In this document: positions 1-8,508 of the stretch, one piece after another | Layout: each line of letters starts with the position of its first letter | Position numbering within the stretch: position 1 is the stretch's first letter | NCBI RefSeq assembly: GCF_000800805.1 | Contig: NZ_CP010070.1 | Location: forward strand, 310,001-374,000 | Length of the DNA stretch: 64,000 nt | Source of the DNA: Candidatus Methanoplasma termitum | GTDB lineage: Archaea; Thermoplasmatota; Thermoplasmata; Methanomassiliicoccales; Methanomethylophilaceae | Reading direction: 5' to 3' | Position numbers and translations under genes: made by a program | Notes under the pieces: generated by a model | What the model saw: the letters and a program-made list of their open reading frames with translations, nothing else | Told to the model about the DNA's origin: nothing | Databases searched by the model: none

Positions 1-2
1 TG

Positions 3-233
3 ACGGAGGACAGAGCGCTCGACAAGAAGACGAAGAGGCTGATGGCGCTTGCATGCATTGCGGTGAGGATGTGCGAGGACTGCGTATATGCGCAGGCGAA
101 GGTCGCCAAGAACTACGGGGCGACCAAAGAGGAGATACTGGAGGCTATCCAGGTAGCGGTGCTTACCGGCGGGGTCCCATGCTGGTCCATCGCGAAGGAT
201 GGCATCACAAGGCTTTTCAAAGAATGGGACTGA
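3..233 (+). CDS. Carboxymuconolactone decarboxylase-like protein, C-terminal part
   Basis: Only the C-terminal 76 residues lie in the window; the reading frame is open to the left edge. The CEDC motif followed by a valine-tyrosine-alanine stretch, and the helix-rich region with KEEILEAIQVAV, are typical of the AhpD/carboxymuconolactone decarboxylase fold, in which the two cysteines can act as a thiol redox pair. Many such proteins in anaerobes are peroxidase or thiol-redox helpers rather than true decarboxylases, so the substrate is unknown. It ends in TGA and is followed by a hairpin. Confidence 0.8.
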   Translation, partial: TEDRALDKKTKRLMALACIAVRMCEDCVYAQAKVAKNYGATKEEILEAIQVAVLTGGVPCWSIAKDGITRLFKEWD

Positions 234-257
234 ACAGCCCACTTTAACATTATAAAA

Positions 258-278
258 GACCGGCAGTTTCCGCCGGTC
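258..278 (+). terminator. Hairpin after the CMD-like gene
   Basis: A perfect 7-bp stem (GACCGGC with GCCGGTC, 7-nt loop) lies 25 nt after the stop codon. A T-rich tract follows about 14 nt later, so it is a plausible but not classical terminator. Its right arm runs into the first copy of the direct repeat at 275-301. Confidence 0.5.
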
Positions 279-301
279 AAATTGATATATCTGATTTTTA
301 T
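275..301. repeat. Direct repeat copy 1 (matches 3315-3341)
   Basis: A 27-bp sequence beginning GGTCAAATTGATATATCT recurs at 3315-3341 with a single A/G difference; similarity extends a few bases to the left. No gene starts just after this copy: the next start is about 300 nt away. Apart from this repeat, a TATA-like stretch near 556-567 and a short palindrome (GAACATGTTC) near 382-391, I see nothing recognisable in the gene-free stretch 234-602. Confidence 0.85.
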
Positions 302-602
302 GGTTCTCTGAGAATCTATGCGGAACAGTTACGACTCCGTATGAAAAAATACTGATGCATCCTGCCGACAGAAGCCCGAAGAACATGTTCGGAACATCCT
401 AAAGCGGGAGATATGACGGATCTATGTCAGATCATTAAAAAGACTCTTATTTATGACGCTTGCACACGATCGTATCGTTAAATTTGGTATCAATTAACCA
501 CCGCCGGTACGTGCGCCGTGCACGAATACCTGAGTGTCAATTGTTGTGAATATGATGTATTAATATAGAAGTTTTAAGATATGCCGTAAAGTCAATTAAA
601 GA

Positions 603-3215
603 GTGGGGGCTTATAAATTGAAAATCAATAAAAAAAATACAGTACTCAAATACGGATTTTTGGCAGTGGCGTTGATACTGATGATAGCAGTATCAGTGTT
701 TTTATCGGGTTCTTCAGACAGGTCTTCGGCAGCAGCGACAACACCGGATTATACTATAGATCTGACTTCTCCAGCATCGGGCACAGGATGGACATACTCA
801 GGCACCATCATCGCCTTCGACACGAATGCGAACGGTCACACATATCAGATAGAACAGACAACTGTGGGAACTCTGAGCAGAACAATGGTTTTTAACTCCG
901 GCGTCAGCACAGCAGTGATCTTCGCCGGGATCAATATCGCCGGCGAGATCAATCTGAACGGTGCCGAACTGGCTCTTTGGATATCGGCAGGCAGCACAAA
1001 CACGATAAACGGTAACATCCTTGTGCCATTAGGCTCATCGATACTGATCGACAGTACAAATCCCGGGTCATCCGACGGCTCATTGACCGTTACCTCTGCG
1101 AACAGTTATGCTGCGGGCATCGGATCATCGAACTGCAGTACCGGCAACTCGACCATTAAAGGCGGCACGATCACTGCTACGGGCGGATTTTACGGCGCAG
1201 GTATAGGCGGCGGTGGTCTCACCACAGGCGGTGCATCCGATGGAGGCACCATTGCGATCGTCGGCGGCACAGTGAATGCTACAGGCGGCCGTTACGGCGC
1301 AGGTATAGGCGGCGGAGGCGGCAACGGAAACGGTCAGAGCGGCGGCAACGGAGGAGTCATAACGATCGGAGGCACTGCCGTTGTGAATGCATACGGTACC
1401 GGCGGTGCCGGAATAGGCGGCGGAGGCGGATACTTCACAAAGAACGGCACACCCGGCGTTATTACGATCAACGGCGGTACCGTGACTGCGACAGGCGCCA
1501 ACGGCGCAGGGATCGGGAGCTCGGCACCATTGAACGGTAATGTCAACAACGGCGGTACAATAACGATCAACGGCGGTACCGTGACTGCGACCGGCAGCAC
1601 GGGATGCGCAGGGATCGGAGGAACACTATACGGCGACATTGACGCAATAATCATTACGGGCGGCAATATAATCGCAACAAGCACTTCAGGCGGGGACGGC
1701 ATAGGTTCGGGCGGATACGGAACTTCGACAAATGTTACAATATCCAGCGCGGCAAAAATACTGGCCTTCAGCAGACCGGCTTACAACGATTATTACAATG
1801 CGGTCCCGATAAGAGGCGCAGGCACCGGAAGCACCGGATACTATGTGAATGCAATAATGGAATACGGAAGAGAATTCTCGGGTCCGGTCGAAGTATATGC
1901 GGACGGAGGACTGACGCCGATATTAACGATCGACATTCCTGCGGGCTGTTACGGATTCGCATTCCAACTTCCAAGCGATGCAGCTGTTTCAAAGACATAC
2001 AAACTTGTTGCGGTCGAGTCCGGAACAAAGAAGAACCTCGTGAGACTCGCAGACGAAAGTCCGGAAATATACTCTGTAAAATCAAATACAGGGTATGATG
2101 CTCATGACGGATGGAACGGAGCACTTCCCTTGAAGTTCGAAGGGTACATACTGACACTTGAAATAGTCGGGAACGGAACCGTTAATGTTACCGGCAACAG
2201 TCCGAAATACGGTCCGATAAACGAGACAGCACATGAAGGTACCAACATAATCTCATTTGCTGTCGATGTCACAGAGCTTAAGTTAACACCGACAAATGGA
2301 TCCGATGTTTTCTATCAGTTCTACAACTCAGGAATGGCGCACCCCGTCACATACAATCCTTCGCCTACATATGACGTTTCCGGAGGCAACCAGAATATCT
2401 ATGCCTACTTCATTGACCCCGCTGAAAGCACGACTTTGGATCTGGAAGTAGTAGGTCCTGCGGTATCACAAGGGAAGATAACGGTCATTGTAAAAGGTGA
2501 TCCGTATTCTGCCTTTACCGTGGACAAAGGTACAGCATACTCAGGTAACTTCTATAGGGGCGATAATGTAACTTTGTCGATCTCCGGAACGGCCACTGAC
2601 TTCCTGTACTGGATTGCATCCCCGGAGCCTGCGGGGTTCTTCCTTGGAAGCGGAGCGGGTCAGACCATCTGGATGATGGAAGACTATGACCTGAAGGCGG
2701 TATTTGAAACAGCCGGCCCGCTTATAACAGATCCACATTACATCACGGCAATATCGGATGGCAAGACGATCCTCGCACCGGGCGGGGTGTCCGCAGTGCA
2801 GAATGGAGGTGAAAGAACATTCATCTTCATAGCAAAAAGCGGATATTATATCTCATCCGTAACGGTCGACGGAACGCCTCTTACCCAGGAGCAGATCAAC
2901 CTAGGAACATATACTTTCGTAAATGTGGTGAAGGATCATACAATCGAAGTGAAGAGCGCACAGGAAGCCGGGGGCGGAAGTAAAGACACAAACAATGACA
3001 CAAACAATGACACAAATAAAGATGCTGATGATGACACAGATAAGATCACCGACCAAGATAATGGTGTAACTGCCGATACGAACGATGGTAATGTCGCTGC
3101 GACCGGCGGCAGCGGCATCTTGTGGTGGCTGCTCGTATTAATAATTCTGCTTATCATCGCAGGCACACTGATATGGCTCTATCTGCGCAGGAAAAAACAA
3201 CATGATGTCACTTAA
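603..3215 (+). CDS. Large secreted, membrane-anchored surface protein with glycine-rich repeats
   Basis: An 870-residue protein with an N-terminal signal segment (hydrophobic stretch near residues 18-35). It then has a run of repeats of the type GGTVTATGG-x-GAGIGGG (about residues 190-370), like the carbohydrate-binding beta-helix repeats of archaeal and bacterial adhesins. A mid-region resembles beta-sandwich/InlB-type modules, followed by an Asp/Asn/Thr-rich tract made of tandem DTNN units, a C-terminal transmembrane helix and a short basic tail (LRRKKQ). It should be anchored with its body outside. The start is GTG at 603 or TTG at 618; the G-rich stretch just before 618 makes the latter possible. 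It is flanked by a direct repeat. Ligand unknown. Confidence 0.8.
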   Translation: MGAYKLKINKKNTVLKYGFLAVALILMIAVSVFLSGSSDRSSAAATTPDYTIDLTSPASGTGWTYSGTIIAFDTNANGHTYQIEQTTVGTLSRTMVFNSGVSTAVIFAGINIAGEINLNGAELALWISAGSTNTINGNILVPLGSSILIDSTNPGSSDGSLTVTSANSYAAGIGSSNCSTGNSTIKGGTITATGGFYGAGIGGGGLTTGGASDGGTIAIVGGTVNATGGRYGAGIGGGGGNGNGQSGGNGGVITIGGTAVVNAYGTGGAGIGGGGGYFTKNGTPGVITINGGTVTATGANGAGIGSSAPLNGNVNNGGTITINGGTVTATGSTGCAGIGGTLYGDIDAIIITGGNIIATSTSGGDGIGSGGYGTSTNVTISSAAKILAFSRPAYNDYYNAVPIRGAGTGSTGYYVNAIMEYGREFSGPVEVYADGGLTPILTIDIPAGCYGFAFQLPSDAAVSKTYKLVAVESGTKKNLVRLADESPEIYSVKSNTGYDAHDGWNGALPLKFEGYILTLEIVGNGTVNVTGNSPKYGPINETAHEGTNIISFAVDVTELKLTPTNGSDVFYQFYNSGMAHPVTYNPSPTYDVSGGNQNIYAYFIDPAESTTLDLEVVGPAVSQGKITVIVKGDPYSAFTVDKGTAYSGNFYRGDNVTLSISGTATDFLYWIASPEPAGFFLGSGAGQTIWMMEDYDLKAVFETAGPLITDPHYITAISDGKTILAPGGVSAVQNGGERTFIFIAKSGYYISSVTVDGTPLTQEQINLGTYTFVNVVKDHTIEVKSAQEAGGGSKDTNNDTNNDTNKDADDDTDKITDQDNGVTADTNDGNVAATGGSGILWWLLVLIILLIIAGTLIWLYLRRKKQHDVT

Positions 3216-3235
3216 AAGGAGATTAAATCTCCTTT
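3215..3235 (+). terminator. Terminator-like palindrome
   Basis: AAAGGAGATT and AATCTCCTTT form a 10-bp stem with a one-base centre directly at the stop codon of the surface protein gene, followed by an A/T-rich tract with CCTTTTATTTCC. Confidence 0.6.
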
Positions 3236-3314
3236 AAACCTTTTATTTCCATTTCCTTCACTAAAAAATGCGACTTTCATCGTATTGTGAGAATGTCCGC
3301 TTATAGCTTTCGCT

Positions 3315-3341
3315 GGTCAAATTGATATATCTAATTTTTAT
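3315..3341. repeat. Direct repeat copy 2, probably the aconitase promoter
   Basis: Second copy of the 27-bp repeat found at 275-301. Here it contains a TATA-like GATATATC about 35 nt upstream of the acnA ATG, so this copy probably serves as the promoter. The other copy is stranded beyond the surface protein gene. Confidence 0.75.
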
Positions 3342-3364
3342 TAGCAAAGAGCAGTGAAAAGATA

Positions 3365-6001
3365 ATGACGGACATCGGAAGCTGCACAAAGAAGCTCAGG
3401 ACGGAACAAGGCGAGGTCACCATATACAGTTTGAAAGAACTGGAAAAGAAAGGCGTGATAAAGGAACTCGGAAAGATGCCGTACTCGATCAGGGTGATAG
3501 TCGAATCGATGCTTAGGAACAGGGATGGCGAGGTAATCACCGACGAGGATGTCAAAGCGATAGCGTCCTGGGATCCAAAAAGTAATGTCGAGCACGATAT
3601 TCCGTGGATGCCTGCCCGAGTGTTGCTGCAGGATCTCACAGGCGGCGCGGCAGTTACCGACCTCGCCTCCATGAGGGAAGCCGTCTCCGTCATGGGGAAG
3701 GATCCAGAGTCCATCAACCCTCTTGTTCCGGTGGACCTTGTTATCGACCACTCCATACAGACAGACTTTGCAGGCTGTGCCGACGCTCAGGATAAGAACG
3801 AAGAACTGGAGTTCAGGAGGAACAGCGAAAGATACGCTCTGTTCAAATGGGCGCAGAAGGCGTTCAGGAACTTCAGGGCGGTCCCTCCCGGGAACGGTAT
3901 ATGTCACCAAGTGAACTTGGAATATCTGTCCCCGCTGGTACATGTGAAAGAAGAAAAAGGGATCCTGACCGCATACCCAGACTCTTGTTTCGGAACAGAT
4001 TCACACACCACACAGATCAACGGTCTGGGAGTGGTCGGCTGGGGGGTCGGCGGCATCGAGGCCGAAGCGGTCATGGTCGGACAGCCCAGCTATATGGACA
4101 TTCCCCAAGTGATCGGATTCAGGCTTACAGGTAAGCTCTCTCCGGGAGTGAATGCGACAGATCTTGTTCTTACCGTTGTGCAGATGCTAAGGAAGAAGAA
4201 TGTCGTCGGGAAGTTCGTGGAATTCTTCGGCCCGGGATATCAGAACCTTTGTCTTGCAGACCGTTCAACAATTGCTAACATGGCACCAGAATACGGAGCG
4301 ACGATGGGATATTGCCCGATAGATGAAAAAACAATAGAATACATGAAGCTCACAGGAAGAGACCCCAAGCATATCGATGCGGTCGAAAAATATGCGAAAG
4401 AACAGGGCCTTTGGTACAACGTAGAACCGGAATACACAGACACTCTGGAACTGGATCTTTCAACTGTCAGGCCGTGCCTCGCAGGATACAAGAGGCCTCA
4501 GGACCGCATTGACCTTGGCAATATGAAGAAAGAGTTCTCGGAAGCCCTCAAAGCGTTCAAGATCGAGAAGCAGAGGATGCCTTCGGGAGATAAAATGGGC
4601 GACGGCTCTTTGGTGATCGCATCAATAACATCATGCACGAACACTGCCAATCCATCTGTGATGATCGCCGCGGGACTCGTTGCAAAGAAGGCGAACGAGC
4701 TCGGTCTGAGACCAAAGGAATTCGTTAAGACATCCCTTGCCCCCGGTTCCAAAGTTGTAACAGAATATCTGGAGAGATCCGGTCTGCAGGAGCATTTGGA
4801 TGCGCTTGGATTCCAGAACTGCGGATACGGATGCATGACCTGCATAGGCAACAGCGGGCCGCTCTCCGATGAGGTATCAAAGGAGATAATATCAAAGGAC
4901 CTTGTCACGGCGGCAATTGCCTCGAGCAACAGGAACTTCGAAGGAAGGATACACCCGCTCGTAAAAGCAAATTATCTTGCATCCCCCCCGTTAGTTGTGG
5001 CATTCGCCATCGCAGGCCGCGTAGATATCGATCTCGAAAAAGAACCTCTCGCCGAAATAAAAGGAAAGAAGGTCTATCTCAAGGACATCTGGCCGGCTGA
5101 CGAAGAGATCCAAAGGATCAACGACAAATACGTAACGACGAAAGCGTTCACTTCACAATACAAGGATATATTCAAAGGATCGAAGAGATGGGACAGGATC
5201 GAGAGCAAGGATTCGCCGTTATTCAAATGGAAAGAGGACTCCACTTATATCAGGAATCCTCCGTTCTTTGACGAATTGTTCGACGATCCGGAGATAAAGA
5301 GCATCAAAGGAGCAAGATGCCTCGCCATGCTCGGCGATTCCATCACCACCGACCATATCTCGCCCGCCGGCTCATTCGATGCGGGATCGGATGCGGGAAG
5401 ATACCTGATATCACTGGGGGTCGAAGAAGAGGACTTCAACTCGTACGGATCGAGAAGGGCGAACCATGAAGTGATGGTAAGGGGAACGTTCGCAAACATA
5501 AGATTGAAGAACCAGCTCACGCCCGGCGTCGAGGGAAGCTCGTCCAGATATTTCCCCGAGAAGAAGGACGATACTATCTTCGAAGTGTCGCGGCTGTACT
5601 ACGACGATATGACGCCGCTGATTGTTCTTGCGGGAAAAGAATACGGAACGGGAAGCTCAAGGGACTGGGCGGCAAAGGGTCCGAACCTTCTTGGAATAAG
5701 AGCTGTGATCGCCGAATCATTCGAAAGGATCCACCGGTCGAACCTCGTCGGAATGGGGATAGTCCCGCTGCAGTACCTCGAAGGCCAGAATGCCGGCACA
5801 TTGAAACTGAACGGCTCGGAGATATTCGATATCGATCTCGAAGATCTCGAACCCAAAGGCACCGTAAGAGTGACGGCATACAGGGACGGCAAGAAACTGG
5901 TGTTCGATACCATTTGCAGAGTGGACGTACCGATCGAAGCGGAGTACATCGCGAACGGCGGGATACTTCAGTATGTTCTGAGGAATATGATCTCTTCCTA
6001 A
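3365..6001 (+). CDS. acnA: Aconitate hydratase (AcnA/IRP1 type)
   Basis: The 878-residue length is that of the bacterial AcnA family and not of the shorter archaeal LeuC/LeuD-type enzymes. It should interconvert citrate and isocitrate through a [4Fe-4S] cluster. Cluster ligands are visible as Cys424 in SCTNTANPS and Cys490/Cys493 in GCMTCIGNSG. The C-terminal swivel domain has the GSSRDWAAKGP substrate-binding motif. Together with the isocitrate dehydrogenase at 16215 it gives the oxidative route to 2-oxoglutarate. The ATG at 3365 follows the repeat-borne promoter; tRNA-Pro lies 40 nt downstream. Confidence 0.95.
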   Translation: MTDIGSCTKKLRTEQGEVTIYSLKELEKKGVIKELGKMPYSIRVIVESMLRNRDGEVITDEDVKAIASWDPKSNVEHDIPWMPARVLLQDLTGGAAVTDLASMREAVSVMGKDPESINPLVPVDLVIDHSIQTDFAGCADAQDKNEELEFRRNSERYALFKWAQKAFRNFRAVPPGNGICHQVNLEYLSPLVHVKEEKGILTAYPDSCFGTDSHTTQINGLGVVGWGVGGIEAEAVMVGQPSYMDIPQVIGFRLTGKLSPGVNATDLVLTVVQMLRKKNVVGKFVEFFGPGYQNLCLADRSTIANMAPEYGATMGYCPIDEKTIEYMKLTGRDPKHIDAVEKYAKEQGLWYNVEPEYTDTLELDLSTVRPCLAGYKRPQDRIDLGNMKKEFSEALKAFKIEKQRMPSGDKMGDGSLVIASITSCTNTANPSVMIAAGLVAKKANELGLRPKEFVKTSLAPGSKVVTEYLERSGLQEHLDALGFQNCGYGCMTCIGNSGPLSDEVSKEIISKDLVTAAIASSNRNFEGRIHPLVKANYLASPPLVVAFAIAGRVDIDLEKEPLAEIKGKKVYLKDIWPADEEIQRINDKYVTTKAFTSQYKDIFKGSKRWDRIESKDSPLFKWKEDSTYIRNPPFFDELFDDPEIKSIKGARCLAMLGDSITTDHISPAGSFDAGSDAGRYLISLGVEEEDFNSYGSRRANHEVMVRGTFANIRLKNQLTPGVEGSSSRYFPEKKDDTIFEVSRLYYDDMTPLIVLAGKEYGTGSSRDWAAKGPNLLGIRAVIAESFERIHRSNLVGMGIVPLQYLEGQNAGTLKLNGSEIFDIDLEDLEPKGTVRVTAYRDGKKLVFDTICRVDVPIEAEYIANGGILQYVLRNMISS

Positions 6002-6041
6002 CACAACATTTAATAGAATGATGGAAATCATCCATCGAAAA

Positions 6042-6114
6042 GGGCCCGTGGGGTAGCTTGGTATCCTTGTAGCTTCGGGAGCTATTGACTCCGGTTCAAA
6101 TCCGGGCGGGCCCA
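6042..6114 (+). tRNA. tRNA-Pro (CGG)
   Basis: A 73-nt cloverleaf: 7-bp acceptor stem GGGCCCG/CGGGCCC, discriminator A, anticodon stem GTAGC/GCTAT with the 7-nt loop TTCGGGA giving anticodon CGG, and a T arm with GGTTCAAATCC. No CCA is encoded. No intron is apparent. Confidence 0.95.
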
Positions 6115-6166
6115 CTCACTGTACGATAAAACGTACGCTTATATATCTCTGAGCATATGTGTTACT

Positions 6167-6409
6167 ATGACCACGATAAATGCAACCGAAGCAAGAGCAG
6201 ATTTTTACAACTTAATCGAGAGTGCTCTGTCCGAACCTGTCAGAATAACATCTAAAAGAGGCACGGTTGTAATGGTATCGGAGGAAGAGTGGGAAAGCAT
6301 TGTTGAGACCCTTTATCTGATGGGAGTCCCGGGGCTTCTGGAGGACATTGAAAGAAACAATAAGATGCCGGATTCTGAGTGGACAAGGTGGAACGGCAGT
6401 GGCCTATGA
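6167..6409 (+). CDS. Type II antitoxin, Phd/YefM-like
   Basis: An 80-residue protein starting MTTINATEARADFYNLI, the usual opening of Phd/YefM antitoxins, which bind DNA through their N-terminal half and neutralise the toxin through the C-terminal helix. The SKRGTVVMVSEEEWESI segment matches the family core. Its 3' end overlaps the toxin start by 11 nt, indicating a translationally coupled pair. It sits about 50 nt after tRNA-Pro, a common landing place for accessory genes. Confidence 0.88.
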   Translation: MTTINATEARADFYNLIESALSEPVRITSKRGTVVMVSEEEWESIVETLYLMGVPGLLEDIERNNKMPDSEWTRWNGSGL

Positions 6410-6716
6410 TGTCCGGCTGGCACCTCCGGCGATTGAAGACTTATGTGAGCTTGAGAGAAGCGGGTATGGTCGGAAGGCAAGGGAGTTGCTGACAGTTCTA
6501 GAAGAGGAACCATTAAGAAACCCTCCAAAATATAAAAAATTAAGTGGTGACATGAAGGGAAAGTTCTCTCGAAGAATAAATGCAGAACACAGACTTGTCT
6601 ATGAGGTTCTTCCTTCAAAAGATGAAAAGTATGAAGGGGAAGTCAGAGTACACAGAATGCGTACACACTATAAAGGAATAATTCCCGCCATCTTTTTCGG
6701 GTCTCTGATATTCTGA
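6399..6716 (+). CDS. Type II toxin, RelE/YoeB-like mRNA interferase
   Basis: I place the start at GTG 6399, giving MAYDVRLAPPAIEDL, because this matches the first beta strand and helix of RelE-fold toxins and an AAGGTGG ribosome site lies 7 nt upstream. An ATG further upstream at 6348 would only add residues read inside the antitoxin gene. The 105-residue product has the family landmarks PPKYKKLSGDMKGKFSRRIN and HRLVYEV, and a C-terminal VHRMRTHYKG-like segment. It would cleave mRNA on the ribosome when freed from its antitoxin. Confidence 0.87.
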   Translation: MAYDVRLAPPAIEDLCELERSGYGRKARELLTVLEEEPLRNPPKYKKLSGDMKGKFSRRINAEHRLVYEVLPSKDEKYEGEVRVHRMRTHYKGIIPAIFFGSLIF

Positions 6717-6834
6717 GAATTCGAAACTGAAAATAGAGTGTCTTTTGAACCAAGCGAATGAAACCGTTACAAACTGTAATGGTTTGAAAGTGTGGTACCG
6801 CACGGCAAATGACGATTTAGACATGTCATTATGG

Positions 6835-6852
6835 AAGTGGCATTTATCTATC
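6835..6852. repeat. Shared leader sequence of the hydrolase pair, copy 1
   Basis: Eighteen bases (AAGTGGCATTTATCTATC) just upstream of the first hydrolase gene are repeated exactly at 11992-12009 upstream of its paralog, showing that the duplicated unit included the promoter or leader. Confidence 0.85.
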
Positions 6853-6871
6853 TGAAGGAAATACTTGCAGC

Positions 6872-7726
6872 ATGGACAAAGCGCAAGCCGCACAGATGAT
6901 GATCAAGGCACGAGAGGGATATTCAAAGTACAAACTCGAAACCAAGGCCAATGTACGGTTTGTGGATACATCCTACGGCAAGATCCGAGTGTTGGAATAC
7001 GGATTCGACTCAGACGCCGTTAAGCCGCTTTATGTGGACATTCACGGAGGAGGATACTGTATCGGTTCCCCCGAGATGGATGAGGCGATGAACCTTTTCA
7101 TCAGAAGCAGGGCAGATGTGAAGATCATCAGCATCGATTGGCCGAAAGCTCCGGAAAACCCGTATCCGATAGGGCAGGAAGCAACTTATCAGGTGATCAA
7201 GCACTATTCGGACAACGCCAAGAAATACAAGATCAACAAAGATAACATCGGCACAGGGGGTTACAGTTCAGGAGGGAATTTCGCTACTGTCATTCCCATC
7301 AAAGCCAGAGAAAGAGGGGACTTCAGGATAAAGTACCAGATGCTCTGCGTCCCCGGAGTGGACATATCGGGAAACCCTTACGGTAAACCCGGAAGCGCAA
7401 AGGTACTCAGCGGCGAGTTCCTGGAGGCAATATATCTCTGTTATCTGCCGGAACCGAAGTATGGCAAAGAACCGTATGCTTCACCGAGGATCGCGCCGAA
7501 AGAAATGCTGATAGGACAGCCTCCGGCACTTTTGATAGCAGCGGGTCTGGACCCTCTCTACCCACAGTATATCGACTATGCCGCAAGGCTCAAAGATGCG
7601 GGTGTCGAAGTGGAGATACATGATTTCAAGAATGCCGACCACGACTTCTTTTTCGGACAGACCGAGGACAGTATGAAAGCACGCGAGGCCATAGCCAACT
7701 TTATAAAGAAACATTCGCAGGCATGA
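6872..7726 (+). CDS. Alpha/beta hydrolase, hormone-sensitive lipase-like (paralog 1)
   Basis: A 284-residue cytosolic esterase-like protein. It carries the oxyanion-hole motif HGGG (residues 58-61), the nucleophile elbow GYSSGG with Ser132, and a C-terminal Asp/His pair in DPLYPQ and DHDFFF, so the catalytic triad looks complete. Family members hydrolyse short acyl esters; the natural substrate cannot be told. The paralog at 12029 is about 80 percent identical by eye. The two copies bracket the hdrC-hdrB-cooS operon. Confidence 0.85.
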   Translation: MDKAQAAQMMIKAREGYSKYKLETKANVRFVDTSYGKIRVLEYGFDSDAVKPLYVDIHGGGYCIGSPEMDEAMNLFIRSRADVKIISIDWPKAPENPYPIGQEATYQVIKHYSDNAKKYKINKDNIGTGGYSSGGNFATVIPIKARERGDFRIKYQMLCVPGVDISGNPYGKPGSAKVLSGEFLEAIYLCYLPEPKYGKEPYASPRIAPKEMLIGQPPALLIAAGLDPLYPQYIDYAARLKDAGVEVEIHDFKNADHDFFFGQTEDSMKAREAIANFIKKHSQA

Positions 7727-7972
7727 TCGGTCAGCAGACAATCGACCGGGTTCAGATCCGGCAGGCTTACTCAAACCTATATTGACAACCGTCAACCGTT
7801 TTCCGGAATTTTTACATCGTCCGAAATGTTGTCACGGTCGCCCCTTTCGGAGTCATCACAGGAAAAGCTAAAGATCATATGGGGCGCAATCGGTTTTTTT
7901 GAAGAACACAGAGTGTTCTGCAAATTCCGGCGCAAATTTTGTTCATAGCATCGTAGTATCTTTTAGATACTG

Positions 7973-7979
7973 TTATATA
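7973..7979 (+). promoter_or_regulatory. TATA box for hdrC
   Basis: GTTATATAG lies about 40 nt upstream of the hdrC ATG, consistent with an archaeal TATA box and a short leader. No Shine-Dalgarno sequence is visible before the start. The rest of 7727-8013 holds no recognisable gene. Confidence 0.5.
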
Positions 7980-8013
7980 GCTACTATCCATATTGTATTG
8001 TTAAGTGTTGTTT

Positions 8014-8508
8014 ATGAAAAAAATTGTATCGGAATTCACAGAGGAACTAGCAGCCAATGGCGGATCTAGCGTCACGTCGTGCTTCCAGTGCGGAACGTGT
8101 ACACTTAAATGTCCGTCTGCAAAGATGATGACCCCGTTACGACCCGGAAATATCATGAGAGCATCTCAGCTCGGACTGAAAGACGAAGCGATATGCGATG
8201 CTCTGTGGCAGTGCACCACGTGTTACACATGCGTGGAGTGGTGCCCGTGTAACGTTCAGGTAGTCGATGTCATCACTGCGCTGAGGAACATGGTGGTTGC
8301 CAATGGGGACATGTACGAAAATCACAAAAAAGTTGCTCAGAGCCTGATAAAGAACGGCCATACTGTCGAGAACAACGATAAGATCAGGGCGCTCAGGAAG
8401 AATCTCGGGCTCCCGGAGAACCCGGAGACGGTGATGGACGACAAGGCGGCGAAAGCAGACTTCGACAAAGTGATCAAATTAACAAAATTCGCTAAGTTGG
8501 TGGACTGA
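8014..8508 (+). CDS. hdrC: Heterodisulfide reductase subunit C-like iron-sulfur protein
   Basis: A 164-residue protein with two full CxxCxxCxxxCP motifs (Cys23/26/29/33 and Cys67/70/73/77), which bind two [4Fe-4S] clusters as in HdrC. HdrC passes electrons to the catalytic HdrB. I use the ATG at 8014; a GTG at 8005 is possible. It overlaps hdrB by one base (TGATG), so the two are translationally coupled. No HdrA or HdrD partner lies nearby; the third gene of the operon is cooS. Confidence 0.9.
   Translation: MKKIVSEFTEELAANGGSSVTSCFQCGTCTLKCPSAKMMTPLRPGNIMRASQLGLKDEAICDALWQCTTCYTCVEWCPCNVQVVDVITALRNMVVANGDMYENHKKVAQSLIKNGHTVENNDKIRALRKNLGLPENPETVMDDKAAKADFDKVIKLTKFAKLVD

Noticed and set aside
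1334-1702. Long proline-rich frame on the minus strand inside the surface protein gene
   Set aside because: It is the mirror of glycine-rich repeats in the real gene.
7741-7762. T-arm-like sequence GGTTCAGATCC after the first hydrolase, suggesting a tRNA remnant
   Set aside because: A 5-bp T stem cannot be formed with the required 7-nt loop and no acceptor or anticodon arm is found around it.
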